A DNA stretch of 51,243 nucleotides from CAYXUG01 sp964468655 (GTDB lineage: Bacteria > Fidelibacterota > Marinisomatia > Marinisomatales > CAYXUG01): NCBI GenBank assembly GCA_964468655.1, contig CAYXUG010000008.1:1-51243 (forward strand). Direction: 5' to 3'. Below, one piece after another: positions 16,851 through 26,371 of the stretch (position 1 is the stretch's first letter; each line of letters starts with the position of its first letter). The notes under the pieces were generated by a model. The model did not search any database. It was not told where the DNA came from and saw nothing but the letters and a program-made list of their open reading frames with translations. The position numbers and the translations under genes are program-made.

Positions 16851-17362
16851 TTGAACTCCTTAGTATTGAAAAGATTCAAAAAAGAGTCAAAGAACTCGCT
16901 GGCGAAATTTCTAAAGATTATAATGATAGGGTACCCATTTTGATAGGTGTTTTGAATGGAAGTTTTATATTTTTATCTGATTTGGCGAGGGAACTCACCA
17001 TTGATTGCGAGGTAGACTTCATTAAAGTGAACAGTTACGATGGAAAAGAATCGAGCGGTACGGTTCATTTACTTAAGGACATATCAGCGGATATTACAAA
17101 TAGGCACATAATTCTTGTGGAGGATATTGTTGATTCAGGATTAACGATGAATTTTCTTATTAAACGGCTTGAAGGGTCTAATCCTGCATCTGTTGCAGTT
17201 GTAACTTTACTTTTTAAATCAGAAATAGCACAACTAAATTTAGAGTTAAATTATGTCGGATTTGAAATCCCCAGCGACTTCGTTGTGGGTTACGGACTGG
17301 ATGTTGAACAGAAAATGCGAAATTTAAAATCAATTTACCGCTTAGAAGAAAATGACTTTTAA
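16847..17362 (+). CDS. hpt: Hypoxanthine phosphoribosyltransferase
   Basis: This 171-residue purine-salvage enzyme joins hypoxanthine or guanine to PRPP. The PRPP loop is ILVEDIVDSGLT (89-100), and the flexible loop is around VNSYDGKESSG (61-71). Start codon GTG 16847 overlaps the tilS stop by four bases. Length and motifs are typical of bacterial HPRT. It lies between tilS and ftsH, as in Bacillus and many others. Confidence 0.93.
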   Translation: MIELLSIEKIQKRVKELAGEISKDYNDRVPILIGVLNGSFIFLSDLARELTIDCEVDFIKVNSYDGKESSGTVHLLKDISADITNRHIILVEDIVDSGLTMNFLIKRLEGSNPASVAVVTLLFKSEIAQLNLELNYVGFEIPSDFVVGYGLDVEQKMRNLKSIYRLEENDF

Positions 17363-17393
17363 TTGGTTTTATAAATCGGTATGTTAGTAAGCA

Positions 17394-19412
17394 ATGGCAA
17401 ATACACAGAGCAATAAGTCAAATAAAAAGAACCATCAGGAGTCTAAAAAGAACAAATCTTCTTCTGATAAAAATTCCCAATACAAATTTCAGTGGAAACA
17501 GGCCGGTAAGACATCCCTGATTTGGATACTGATCCTCGGATCAGCTATATTTTTATCCAATGTTTTTTCAGGCAATGATAAAACTGAACCTGTCGTAGAA
17601 TATTTTCAATACAGGGTATTCTTAGAATCAAATTTAATTAAGGAAGCGACGGTCATTGCGGAAAAGGAATTCCATGGAGTTTTAGGTTCTCTCACAGATA
17701 TTTCTGTTAAAGAACGGACCTACAGCCAAGTTGACCGGTTTTCGGTTATTCTCCCGTATGTAAATGAAACAACGCTGGAGGAATGGGATCAGTACGGGAT
17801 ACAATACAGCTTTATTGAGAAAAAAATTGACTGGGCAGGGTATTTGCTCAGTATGGCGCCTTGGCTCCTTCTCATCGTTTTCTGGATTTTTATCATGCGC
17901 CGAATGCAGGGAGGCGCAGGGACTAAAGGGTTGTTTAACTTTGGAAAAAGCAGAGCAAGATTGTGGACTTCTGATAAACCGGATGTTACATTCAAACACG
18001 TAGCAGGATGTGAGGAAGCAAAGACTGAGTTAGGTGAAATAATTAATTTTCTAAAAGATTCAAAAAGGTACCAGAAACTGGGTGGAAAAGTTCCTAAGGG
18101 TGTTTTGCTTTTAGGTCCTCCGGGGACGGGAAAAACATTGCTTGCAAGAGCCATCGCGGGGGAAGCAGGTGTACCCTTTTTCAGTATCAGTGGAGCTGAT
18201 TTTGTTGAAATGTTTGTGGGAGTCGGCGCATCCCGTGTGAGGGACCTGTTTGAGCAGGGGAAAAAACATTCTCCTTCCATCATTTTTATTGATGAAATAG
18301 ATGCTGTAGGGCGTCATAGGGGTGCAGGGCTCGGCGGCGGTCATGATGAAAGAGAGCAGACTCTGAATGCCATGCTTGTCGAGATGGATGGGTTTGAGCC
18401 CAATACCAACGTGATTATTCTGGCGGCAACCAACCGTCCCGATGTTTTGGATAATGCATTGTTGCGGCCCGGAAGATTCGACAGGCAAATTATCGTTGAT
18501 GTCCCCGATTTAGGAGGCAGGAAGGGCATTCTGGAAGTGCATACCAAGGATGTTCCAATCGCAAAAGATGTTGACTTGGAGATCCTTTCCAGAGGAACTC
18601 CGGGGTTGGTGGGCGCAGATTTAGCCAATCTGGTGAATGAGGCATCACTCCTTGCCGCAAGGCGAAAAAAGAAAAAAGTTGAAATGGTCGATTTTGAGGA
18701 TGCAAAGGACAGGGTAATGATGGGCGTTGAACGGACAAGTATGATTATCAGCGATGAAGAAAAAAAATTAACTGCCTATCATGAAGGAGGTCACGCTCTT
18801 GTTGCCAAAAAAATGCCAAAAGCTGATCCCATCCACAAAGTTACCATAATACCAAGAGGGAGAGCCCTGGGATTGACAGCTCAACTTCCCATTGATGAAA
18901 AACACAATTATGCGGAAGAATATATAAAATCCCGTTTGGCTGTACTGATGGGTGGGAGAGCTGCTGAGCAGTTGATCTTTAATGAACTGACGACGGGTTC
19001 AGGGAACGATATTGAGCATGCCACAGATATTGCCAGAAAAATGGTTTGCGAGTGGGGAATGAGCCATCTTATGGGACCTCTCACTTATGGGAAAAAGGAT
19101 GAAGAATTATTCCTTGGCCGCGAGATTCAAACTCACAAGGATTACAGTGATAATACTGCGGATCAAATTGACAAAGAAATTTTTGATATTCTTACCGAAG
19201 CAGAGAATACGGCTACAGATATTATAAAGAAAAACATTGAATTCCTTCACAGAATCGCAGAAGAATTACTCGAGCATGAAACGATTGACGGGCAAGATAT
19301 TGATAATATCTTAGATGGTAAAAAGATTACCCGAAAATCTACCCGTCCGTCGAACGGGCGGAAAAAAAGAGCTCAGCGGAAAAAGAAAAAACCAGAAGAA
19401 GCAGCCACATAA
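17394..19412 (+). CDS. ftsH: ATP-dependent zinc metalloprotease FtsH
   Basis: This is a 672-residue membrane-anchored AAA+ protease. A lysine/serine-rich cytoplasmic N-terminus (1-40) precedes TM1 (about 44-62), a periplasmic domain of about 85 residues and TM2 (WAGYLLSMAPWLLLIVFWIF). The AAA module has Walker A GPPGTGKT (241-248), Walker B FIDEID (around 300) and the second region of homology NRPDVLDNALLRPGRFD. The zinc site is HEGGH (463-467). The C-terminus is a basic tail rich in Arg/Lys. It degrades misassembled membrane proteins and short-lived regulators. The N-terminus is longer and more charged than in E. coli FtsH, as in other FCB bacteria. Confidence 0.96.
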   Translation: MANTQSNKSNKKNHQESKKNKSSSDKNSQYKFQWKQAGKTSLIWILILGSAIFLSNVFSGNDKTEPVVEYFQYRVFLESNLIKEATVIAEKEFHGVLGSLTDISVKERTYSQVDRFSVILPYVNETTLEEWDQYGIQYSFIEKKIDWAGYLLSMAPWLLLIVFWIFIMRRMQGGAGTKGLFNFGKSRARLWTSDKPDVTFKHVAGCEEAKTELGEIINFLKDSKRYQKLGGKVPKGVLLLGPPGTGKTLLARAIAGEAGVPFFSISGADFVEMFVGVGASRVRDLFEQGKKHSPSIIFIDEIDAVGRHRGAGLGGGHDEREQTLNAMLVEMDGFEPNTNVIILAATNRPDVLDNALLRPGRFDRQIIVDVPDLGGRKGILEVHTKDVPIAKDVDLEILSRGTPGLVGADLANLVNEASLLAARRKKKKVEMVDFEDAKDRVMMGVERTSMIISDEEKKLTAYHEGGHALVAKKMPKADPIHKVTIIPRGRALGLTAQLPIDEKHNYAEEYIKSRLAVLMGGRAAEQLIFNELTTGSGNDIEHATDIARKMVCEWGMSHLMGPLTYGKKDEELFLGREIQTHKDYSDNTADQIDKEIFDILTEAENTATDIIKKNIEFLHRIAEELLEHETIDGQDIDNILDGKKITRKSTRPSNGRKKRAQRKKKKPEEAAT

Positions 19413-19457
19413 TTCCATCCATGATCGGTAGAGTCAGATGGTTTTGGGGGTAAATGA

Positions 19458-20291
19458 TTGAGAGTATCACGCCTGTTAAAAGAACCCGGAACGTTAATTA
19501 TGGGAATTTTAAATGTAACCCCTGATTCATTTTTTGATGGAGGGTCTTATTTTGATTTGGAATCGGCTGTTAACTATGCGCATCAAATGGTAGATGAGGG
19601 TGCGGATATCATTGATATTGGCGGTGAGTCATCCCGCCCCGGCGCAGATCCGGTATCTCTTGAGGAAGAAGAAAAAAGAGTGATGCCAGTTTTGGAGCGG
19701 CTTATTAGTGAAGTTGAAATTTCCATTTCCGTAGATACTTACAAATCCACAATAGCCAAAAAAGCACTGGAGATTGGCGCCCAAATAATCAATGATATCA
19801 GTGGATTAAGATTCGACTCCGATATGGCAAATGTGGTGGCTGAACATGATTGTCATGTGGTTATTATGCACATGAAGGGGAGTCCCAAAGATATGCAGTT
19901 GAATCCAACCTACTTTGATCTCATAAGTGAACTGGTTGAATTTTTTGAAGAAAGAATTGCACATGCATCATCACAGGGAATTTCCGGTGACAAAATTATC
20001 CTGGATCCCGGGATTGGATTTGGAAAACGGGTAGAGGATAATTTTGACATCATTCGTGAATTGGAGAGTATTGTTGAACTTGGGTATCCCGTGCTGGTGG
20101 GTCCTTCCCGGAAAACATTTTTAAGCAAAACGTTGAATTTACCCTTTGAAGATTTGATAGAAGGGACCTCCGCTGCTGTGACCGCTTCCATAATAAATGG
20201 CGCTAAAATTGTAAGAGTCCACGATGTAAAGGAAATGAAAAGAGTTGTCACCGTTGCTGATACATTTCAAAAAAGTAGAGTTTTGGCATGA
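19458..20291 (+). CDS. folP: Dihydropteroate synthase
   Basis: This 277-residue TIM-barrel enzyme of folate synthesis condenses p-aminobenzoate with the pterin pyrophosphate. Diagnostic blocks are MGILNVTPDSFFDGG (15-29), IIDIGGESSRPGA (56-68), ISVDTYKS, INDISG, DPGIGFGK and GPSRKTFLS (about 215-223). The start is TTG 19458 with GGGGG eight bases upstream; no ATG in frame fits the conserved N-terminus. The stop TGA overlaps the cdaA start (ATGA), a pairing often seen in bacteria that use c-di-AMP. Confidence 0.94.
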   Translation: MRVSRLLKEPGTLIMGILNVTPDSFFDGGSYFDLESAVNYAHQMVDEGADIIDIGGESSRPGADPVSLEEEEKRVMPVLERLISEVEISISVDTYKSTIAKKALEIGAQIINDISGLRFDSDMANVVAEHDCHVVIMHMKGSPKDMQLNPTYFDLISELVEFFEERIAHASSQGISGDKIILDPGIGFGKRVEDNFDIIRELESIVELGYPVLVGPSRKTFLSKTLNLPFEDLIEGTSAAVTASIINGAKIVRVHDVKEMKRVVTVADTFQKSRVLA

Positions 20292-21061
20292 CGCTGTTTG
20301 AACTGGGATTTTTAAAAATCACACTCATAGATGTTATTGATATCTTTCTGGTGTCTTGGCTGTTCATCAAATTGTACGATTACTTTAAAGACACCCGCGC
20401 CTGGCATATGCTTGTTGGGTTGATCATTATTTTAATTTCCTCCTTTTTTTTCCGGGCTATGAACATGAGCGGAATGACGTGGATAATCACCCAGATTCAA
20501 ACGGTTTGGGTGGTCGCTTTTGTTATCCTGTTTCAACCGGAACTGAGGCGGCTCTTGATTTATGTGGGAAGAACAAGATTTATTCGAAAGATTTTCAGTG
20601 TTGGAACTTCCAAAATTATTGATGCTGTTGTGGAGGCATCTTTTACACTTCGAAGCAAGAAATGGGGCGGTATCATTGTTTTGCAGAAAGATTCAGGTTT
20701 AAAAACAATGAAAGAAGCCGGAACACCTATGAAAGCTGAAGTTTCGGCACCTTTACTAGTATCTATATTTAACCCTCAGTCACCCTTGCACGATGGCGCT
20801 GTGATTATTCAAAATGACATCATTGAAGCAGCACAATGCATACTCCCACTCACAGAAAGCGACCAGGTGGACCCGGAGATGGGTACCCGCCACAGAGCTG
20901 CTTTAGGGATCAGTGAGGAAACAGATGTAATTGTAATCGTTATTTCTGAAGAGAAGAAACGTGTATCCGTAGCAATGAATGGCGTATTTAACCATAATCT
21001 GGATGAACCGGGTCTAAAGGGATTTTTGAATAAAAATCTTTTTCTTGAATCCGGGGAATAA
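20288..21061 (+). CDS. cdaA: Diadenylate cyclase CdaA (c-di-AMP synthase)
   Basis: This 257-residue protein has three N-terminal membrane helices (about 10-28, 39-56, 68-84) followed by a DAC (DisA_N) domain. The catalytic motifs are LHDGAVII (167-174, DGA at 169-171) and GTRHRAALG (RHR at 201-203). It makes cyclic di-AMP from two ATP at the inner membrane. It is coupled to folP through a four-base overlap. The usual glmM and cdaR neighbours are absent, so control must differ from Firmicutes. Family membership is clear. Confidence 0.94.
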   Translation: MTLFELGFLKITLIDVIDIFLVSWLFIKLYDYFKDTRAWHMLVGLIIILISSFFFRAMNMSGMTWIITQIQTVWVVAFVILFQPELRRLLIYVGRTRFIRKIFSVGTSKIIDAVVEASFTLRSKKWGGIIVLQKDSGLKTMKEAGTPMKAEVSAPLLVSIFNPQSPLHDGAVIIQNDIIEAAQCILPLTESDQVDPEMGTRHRAALGISEETDVIVIVISEEKKRVSVAMNGVFNHNLDEPGLKGFLNKNLFLESGE

Positions 21062-21102
21062 AAGTGAAACAATCATCAACATTTTAATTTTAAATTTCTA
21101 AC

Positions 21103-22219
21103 ATGGATTATCCGGAAATAAAAGAGAATTACAAATCGATACATGAGAGGCACCTCGATCTCAGGGGGTGTCTTTGACCTACCTGAATTAGAAGCTTCAT
21201 TAGCTTCACTCAAAGAAAAAACTCTACAAGAAAACTTCTGGAATAACAAAAATTACGCACAGACTGTGCTGAAAAAGATATCCGTTATTGAAAAGGAACT
21301 GGAAACCTTCCGATTGGCGGATGAACGGAATGAGAATCTGGAAGTGCTGTTTGAATTGGCAGAAGAGGACAAATCAAGTGAAGATAAACACCTTCTGAAG
21401 GAATTAAAAGTTGAACTGGATGCATACAAGTCCATAATAAATAACCTTGAATTGAAGCTCATGCTGGGTGCGGAAGACGATATGAGCGATGCCATTCTCA
21501 CGATCCATCCCGGCGCCGGCGGAACGGAATCCCAGGACTGGGCGGAAATGCTCTACCGCATGTACCTGCGGTGGATTGAACGGCAGGAATTTTCATCAAA
21601 GGTCATTGATTTTCAACCCGGAGATGAAGCGGGGATTAAGGATGTAACACTTGAGGTTAAAGGTGAATTTGCATATGGACTGTTAAAAGCGGAGGCCGGC
21701 GTCCACCGGCTTGTACGGATTTCTCCCTTCGACTCCTCCAACCGAAGGCATACTTCATTTGCTTCCATATTTGTTTATCCTTCCTCCGATGAAGAGATTG
21801 AGGTTGAGATTAATCAGGACGATTTGAAAATTGATACCTACCGTGCCAGCGGTGCCGGCGGGCAGCATGTAAACAAGACTGACTCTGCTGTTCGAATTAC
21901 ACATCTTCCCAGCGGAATTGTGGTCCAATGTCAGAATGAGCGGTCCCAGCACAAAAATAAGGCAAACGCATTGAAGGTTTTAAAAGCACGTTTGCACAAA
22001 CTGCAATTGGAGCAACAGGCGGAAGCCATCAAAGAACTGGAAGATCAGAAACAGGATATAGGATGGGGAAGTCAAATCCGGTCGTATGTGTTTCATCCTT
22101 ATAATATGGTAAAGGACCACCGCACAAAATATGAAGTGGGTGATGTCAAACGGGTGATGGATGGGGACTTGACGCCGTTTATCCGGTCGTTTTTACTAAA
22201 GACAGCGGCGAAGGGTTAA
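21103..22219 (+). CDS. prfB: Peptide chain release factor 2, with programmed +1 frameshift
   Basis: RF2 ends translation at UGA and UAA. Reading starts at ATG 21103 and runs 24 codons (MDYPEIKENYKSIHERHLDL then RGCL) to CTT at 21172-21174, followed by an in-frame TGA (21175-21177). A +1 shift there continues as DLPELEASL and gives a 371-residue product. This is the classic autoregulated prfB site. In the joined product, the RF2 tripeptide SPF lies at 207-209 and GGQ at 252-254, both close to E. coli RF2. A naive call would begin at 21143 and give a wrong N-terminus. lysS follows downstream, as in E. coli and many other bacteria. Confidence 0.95.
21163..21178 (+). promoter_or_regulatory. prfB programmed +1 frameshift site
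   Basis: The bases AGGGGGTGTCTTTGAC comprise an internal Shine-Dalgarno-like AGGGGG, a three-base spacer, the slippery CTT and the in-frame TGA followed by C. This matches the E. coli arrangement AGGGGGTATCTTTGAC except for one base. When RF2 is scarce, the ribosome pauses at the UGA (weakened by the following C) and slips to continue RF2 synthesis. It is direct evidence that this organism uses UGA as a stop codon. Confidence 0.95.
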
Positions 22220-22225
22220 CAAAAT

Positions 22226-22302
22226 GTCATTCTGATCCCGACCGTCCACTGGCTGATTCAGGATGACAGTATTAGATGATTCCCCTCTAAAAAGGGGGGG
22301 GG
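22226..22302. repeat. Intergenic inverted repeats between prfB and lysS
   Basis: GTCATTCTGA (22226-22235) faces TCAGGATGAC (22258-22267), a 10-base stem with one G-T pair. It is followed by CCCCTCTAAAAA and a run of nine G (22294-22302), a second, degenerate hairpin. Both look like short intergenic palindromes of the REP/MITE kind. The CCCCTCT part resembles the arm of the element at 48426-48539. The rest of the 230-base gap holds no gene that I can see. Confidence 0.45.
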
Positions 22303-22448
22303 TACAAGTATCCGCAGGACTCTGTGAGAAGGGGTGTGTAAGATTCGCAAATTCGTTTAATTAATCTTTTCCTTTCCATTAACTCTGTTGAACCTCTAAT
22401 TTTCCCCTAATCAAATGCGGGTCAATAAACACAAAAAAGGAAAAACAA

Positions 22449-23945
22449 ATGTCATCTGAAAAAGAACAAAGTTTAAAACAAATCATGGATTTCCGGCGGG
22501 AAAAGCTGGACAAACTCCGTGAAATGGGTGTGAATCCTTACCCCTACAAATTTGATGCGTCCAATACGTCAGAAGAAATCCTCAGAAAATTCGATAAACT
22601 GGAAGGCAAATCTGTCTCCATTGCCGGCAGGATTGTTTCTCTCCGGAGAATGGGCAAGGCATCCTTTTTTCATATTCAGGATAGAGAAGGGAAGATTCAG
22701 GTGTACATCAAGCAGGACAATGTTGGTGAAGATATTTACAACATTTTCAAACTGATGGACATGGGCGATTTTGCAGGTGTGGTTGGGGAAGTGTTCAAAA
22801 CGAAAATGGGAGAAATCAGCGTATCGGCTGAATCGGTTACACTGCTGTCCAAGAGTATTCGTCCTCTTCCCGGCGCCAAGGAAAAAGACGGGGAAGTCTA
22901 TTCCGCATTTGCCGATAAAGAACAGCGGTACCGCCACCGACATTTGGACCTCATTGAAAATCCCGATGTGAAAGATGTGTTTGTGAAACGGGCAAAAATC
23001 TCCAAAGCGATGAGAGAATATTTGGATTGTCACGGTTTTGTGGAAGTAGAAACACCTGTCCTCCAACCCTTGTATGGCGGCGCTTTTGCCAGGCCGTTTA
23101 AAACAATGCACAATGCACTCCATCAGGAATTATATCTCCGTATTGCTGACGAGCTTTATCTGAAGCGTCTTATTATCGGAGGATTTGACCGTGTTTATGA
23201 GATGTCGAAGGATTTCCGGAACGAAGGAATGGACAGGAGCCACAATCCTGAATTTACCATGCTGGAATTTTATGCCGCTTATGTGGATTATGAATTTATG
23301 ATGGATTTTACAGAAAAACTGATTCAATCTGCGGCTGATGCTGTGGGTGTGAAGACCATAGAAATTGAAGGACAATCAATCGATCTTTCAAAACCTTTCC
23401 GCAGGGCTTCTTATCTGGAATTATTAAGTGAAGCGGTCGGGAAAGATGTATCGGAAGCAGATGAAACTGTACTCAGGAAACATTGTCAAAAAAATAATAT
23501 CGAAGTTGAGGATGATGCCCACGTTGGTCAATTGTACGAATTACTCACAAAAAATCTGGTGGAGCCAAAACTGGTTGAGCCCACGTTTATAATAGATTAT
23601 CCAAAAGTCATTTCACCTTTGGCAAAAACACGCCGGGACGGGAATGAAAATATTGTAGAGCGGTTTGAACTGTTTGTTGGTGGCAATGAACTCGCCAATG
23701 CCTTTTCCGAATTGAACGATCCGGTTGATCAGCGGTCCCGGATGGAAGCGCAGGTGGAACTGAAAGCAATGGGTGATGAAGAAGCGCAGACTCTGGATGA
23801 AGACTTCCTTTCAGCCATGGAAACAGGGATGCCTCCCACAGGCGGGGTTGGTATCGGCATTGACCGCCTCGTGCTGCTATTAACAGGGCAGCACTCCATT
23901 AAGGATGTGATTCTGTTTCCTGCTATGCGTCCGCAGGATTCATGA
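22449..23945 (+). CDS. lysS: Lysyl-tRNA synthetase, class II
   Basis: This is a 498-residue cytoplasmic enzyme. The N-terminal OB-fold anticodon-binding domain (about 55-150) contains SIAGRIVSLRRMGKASFFHI. The class II catalytic core has motif 2 FRNEGMDRSHNPEFTMLE (around 257-274) and motif 3 GGVGIGIDRLVLLLTG (around 465-480). Length and motifs are typical. It starts at ATG 22449 behind AAAAAGGAAAAAC and ends six bases before the lolC-like gene. The prfB-lysS neighbourhood is widely conserved. Confidence 0.96.
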   Translation: MSSEKEQSLKQIMDFRREKLDKLREMGVNPYPYKFDASNTSEEILRKFDKLEGKSVSIAGRIVSLRRMGKASFFHIQDREGKIQVYIKQDNVGEDIYNIFKLMDMGDFAGVVGEVFKTKMGEISVSAESVTLLSKSIRPLPGAKEKDGEVYSAFADKEQRYRHRHLDLIENPDVKDVFVKRAKISKAMREYLDCHGFVEVETPVLQPLYGGAFARPFKTMHNALHQELYLRIADELYLKRLIIGGFDRVYEMSKDFRNEGMDRSHNPEFTMLEFYAAYVDYEFMMDFTEKLIQSAADAVGVKTIEIEGQSIDLSKPFRRASYLELLSEAVGKDVSEADETVLRKHCQKNNIEVEDDAHVGQLYELLTKNLVEPKLVEPTFIIDYPKVISPLAKTRRDGNENIVERFELFVGGNELANAFSELNDPVDQRSRMEAQVELKAMGDEEAQTLDEDFLSAMETGMPPTGGVGIGIDRLVLLLTGQHSIKDVILFPAMRPQDS

Positions 23946-23951
23946 TACTTC

Positions 23952-25169
23952 ATGAAACTGCCTTTTTTCATCGCTCTCAGGCACCTTAATTCCCGCCACA
24001 GTTTCAGCTACATTTCATTTATCAGTTTTCTATCGGTCATCGGTCTTGGCATAGGTGTTGCTGTTCTCGTGTTGACATTGGGTATTCTCAACGGATTTGA
24101 GCATGAAATACAGGATAAAATTGTTTCCTTTGACGGACATATTCGCATTAAAGGGTACTTAAGTAATCCACTTCCGGAACAGAGCGCAGAATTGGACTCC
24201 GTTCTGAATTCCATTAGTCATATTGACGTGAAGGCTCCCTATATCCGCCACGTTACCATGATTCGCCATAAAAGTAAAACGGAAGGTGTTGTTATTGAGG
24301 GGATCGGGCAAGAAGCAGCAGAGAAAGTTTTCGGTACACCTGCACTTATGAAAAAAGGAATTTTCAATTTTGGGGGTAAGAACAGGGGAATCGTTGTTGG
24401 TGAAGGACTTGCAGAAAAACTAGGTGCTGATTTAAGTAATCAGGTAGTATTATTTGATCTCCAAAGTTTGGCATCCTCGGGAAAATCTCCTCGAATTTCC
24501 CAGTTTACGGTTACCGGCATTTACAGTACCGGTCTTAAGGAATACGATGAATCGGTTGTTTACATGGATTTCAATCAAGCGCAGCAGTTGGCAGGTCTGA
24601 ATAATCAGATGACCGGTGAAATACTCATAGTTGATAACCTTGATAATATCGCTTATGTGGCGAATGAATTGGATGAAAAATTAAACTATCCCTATTTTGC
24701 ATCAACCTGGAAGGAACGCCATTCAACCCTCTTTAAGTGGCTCAATATTCAGAAATATCCCATCACAATAATTTTCGCTCTTGTGGTACTGGTAGCGGGA
24801 CTGAACATTACATCATCCCTAACCATGATTGTCATGGAGAAAGGGAAAGATATCGGTATTCTCTGCGCTATGGGGTATCCGCTAAAAACCATAAGAAAAA
24901 TATTTGTAACAGAAGGATTCATTATAGGTATTTCGGGTTTGGTAATAGGATTAATTCTTGCACTACTGCTTGGTTGGATACAAAATCAATATGGCATCAT
25001 TGGCATTCCTGAAGATGTTTATTTTATGAATAAACTTCCCATTAAACTTAATTTCACTCAATTCATTTGGGTTGGATTAATTACACTTTTACTGGCGGTC
25101 TTTTCAACAGGCTATCCGGTAAAAAGAGCTTCCAAAGTTGAACCGGCAAATGCACTGAGGTACGAATGA
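23952..25169 (+). CDS. LolC/LolE-family lipoprotein-release permease (first copy)
   Basis: This 405-residue inner-membrane protein has four helices: one near 20-45 (SVIGLGIGVAVLVLTLGILN) and three in the C-terminal third, with a MacB-type periplasmic domain between. The C-terminal FtsX-like segment has NITSSLTMIVMEKGKDIGIL (287-306) and ends in SKVEPANALRYE. It overlaps the second permease by four bases (ATGA). Together with LolD it should extract lipoproteins from the inner membrane. Whether it is LolC or LolE by function cannot be told here. Confidence 0.85.
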   Translation: MKLPFFIALRHLNSRHSFSYISFISFLSVIGLGIGVAVLVLTLGILNGFEHEIQDKIVSFDGHIRIKGYLSNPLPEQSAELDSVLNSISHIDVKAPYIRHVTMIRHKSKTEGVVIEGIGQEAAEKVFGTPALMKKGIFNFGGKNRGIVVGEGLAEKLGADLSNQVVLFDLQSLASSGKSPRISQFTVTGIYSTGLKEYDESVVYMDFNQAQQLAGLNNQMTGEILIVDNLDNIAYVANELDEKLNYPYFASTWKERHSTLFKWLNIQKYPITIIFALVVLVAGLNITSSLTMIVMEKGKDIGILCAMGYPLKTIRKIFVTEGFIIGISGLVIGLILALLLGWIQNQYGIIGIPEDVYFMNKLPIKLNFTQFIWVGLITLLLAVFSTGYPVKRASKVEPANALRYE

Positions 25170-26371
25170 TGGACTGCACCTTTTGGATTGCAAAAAAGTT
25201 TTTATTATCCCGAAAAGAGACGGGACTCATTTCGTGGAATGGAATAATCTCTATCATTGGGATTTCTGTGGGGGTTTTTGCTTTAATCATAACGGTGGCA
25301 GTATTGAGTGGTTTTGAAACCGCCGTTCAGGATAGAATCCGGGGATTCGAATCGGACCTGAAATTGAGCAGTGAAGAGTGGGGAAATGTTGATTTGGAAG
25401 AGGTGAAAAACGAATTAAATCATCATCCTTTTATTAAAGGATTCACCCCATTTATTGAACGAAAAGGACTCATTTTATCCGGCGATGACCATAGGTTGGT
25501 CAGAGTTAAGTCGGTTAATTTTTCCCAGATTGACAATGTCTATCACCTCAATATTGATTTTGATCCAAAGACTGATTTCAGGGAGAACAATCTTTTTATA
25601 GGAGCCGGAATTACAGGCAGATTGAATCTTTCGAAAGGAGACACTATTCGATTAATGAATCCGCTGGGGAGTCATGTTTATCTCGGTTTTACACCCATTA
25701 CAAAGTGTATTGTCGCTGGCATATTCAAAACAGATATCCCCGATTTTGATGACAATTTTGCATTGATTCCATATCAGCTCGGCAGTCAGGTGTTTAATAC
25801 TAATCAAATGGACGGATTCGATGTTAAGTTAACCGCGAGAATTGCTGAGCATGAAGCGGTAAAAGAATTGACCCGACTCCTGCACAATCAGGTTCAGGTA
25901 TCAACCTGGATTGAAAGCCACCAAACGTTGCTGGCAGCCATGAAAATGGAAAAAGTGGGTAGTACGGTTGTTCTCTGCCTGATCGTGCTGCTTGCTTCAT
26001 TTAATCTAATGTCCACTGTTGTTATGCTTATTATTGAAAAAGTTAAAGAAATCGGCATATTAAGAACACTCGGTATTTCGAAGACGGGCATCCGTAAAAT
26101 AATGGCAAAGATCGGATTTATAATTGGTGCTTCCGGCATATTCTCAGGATTGATCCTCGGATTGGGATTAGTGACCTTACAGAACAAATTTGAGCTGATT
26201 AAACTTCCCGGAACAGTTTATTTCCTTGATATATTACCCATGGAATTACACCTTTTTGATTGTATTATTATCGTAATTATTTCGATAATTTTAATTGGAT
26301 TATCAGTTATCTACCCGGGTAAATTCGCATCGGAACTGAATCCGTCAAAAGCTGTTTACTTTGAAAAATGA
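25166..26371 (+). CDS. LolC/LolE-family lipoprotein-release permease (second copy)
   Basis: This 401-residue paralogue of the gene before it has the same plan: N-terminal helix (IISIIGISVGVFALIITVAV), periplasmic domain of about 220 residues, and three C-terminal helices with FNLMSTVVMLIIEKVKEIGI and the end SELNPSKAVYFEK. Two different permeases beside one ATPase imply a heteromeric LolCDE complex, as in gammaproteobacteria, rather than the homomeric LolFD form. It overlaps its neighbours on both sides by four bases. Confidence 0.85.
   Translation: MMDCTFWIAKKFLLSRKETGLISWNGIISIIGISVGVFALIITVAVLSGFETAVQDRIRGFESDLKLSSEEWGNVDLEEVKNELNHHPFIKGFTPFIERKGLILSGDDHRLVRVKSVNFSQIDNVYHLNIDFDPKTDFRENNLFIGAGITGRLNLSKGDTIRLMNPLGSHVYLGFTPITKCIVAGIFKTDIPDFDDNFALIPYQLGSQVFNTNQMDGFDVKLTARIAEHEAVKELTRLLHNQVQVSTWIESHQTLLAAMKMEKVGSTVVLCLIVLLASFNLMSTVVMLIIEKVKEIGILRTLGISKTGIRKIMAKIGFIIGASGIFSGLILGLGLVTLQNKFELIKLPGTVYFLDILPMELHLFDCIIIVIISIILIGLSVIYPGKFASELNPSKAVYFEK

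Noticed and set aside
21143..21178. prfB as a gene starting at ATG 21143, or broken by a sequencing error
   Set aside because: The upstream ATG 21103 frame and the AGGGGG...CTTTGAC recoding signal are the conserved RF2 arrangement.
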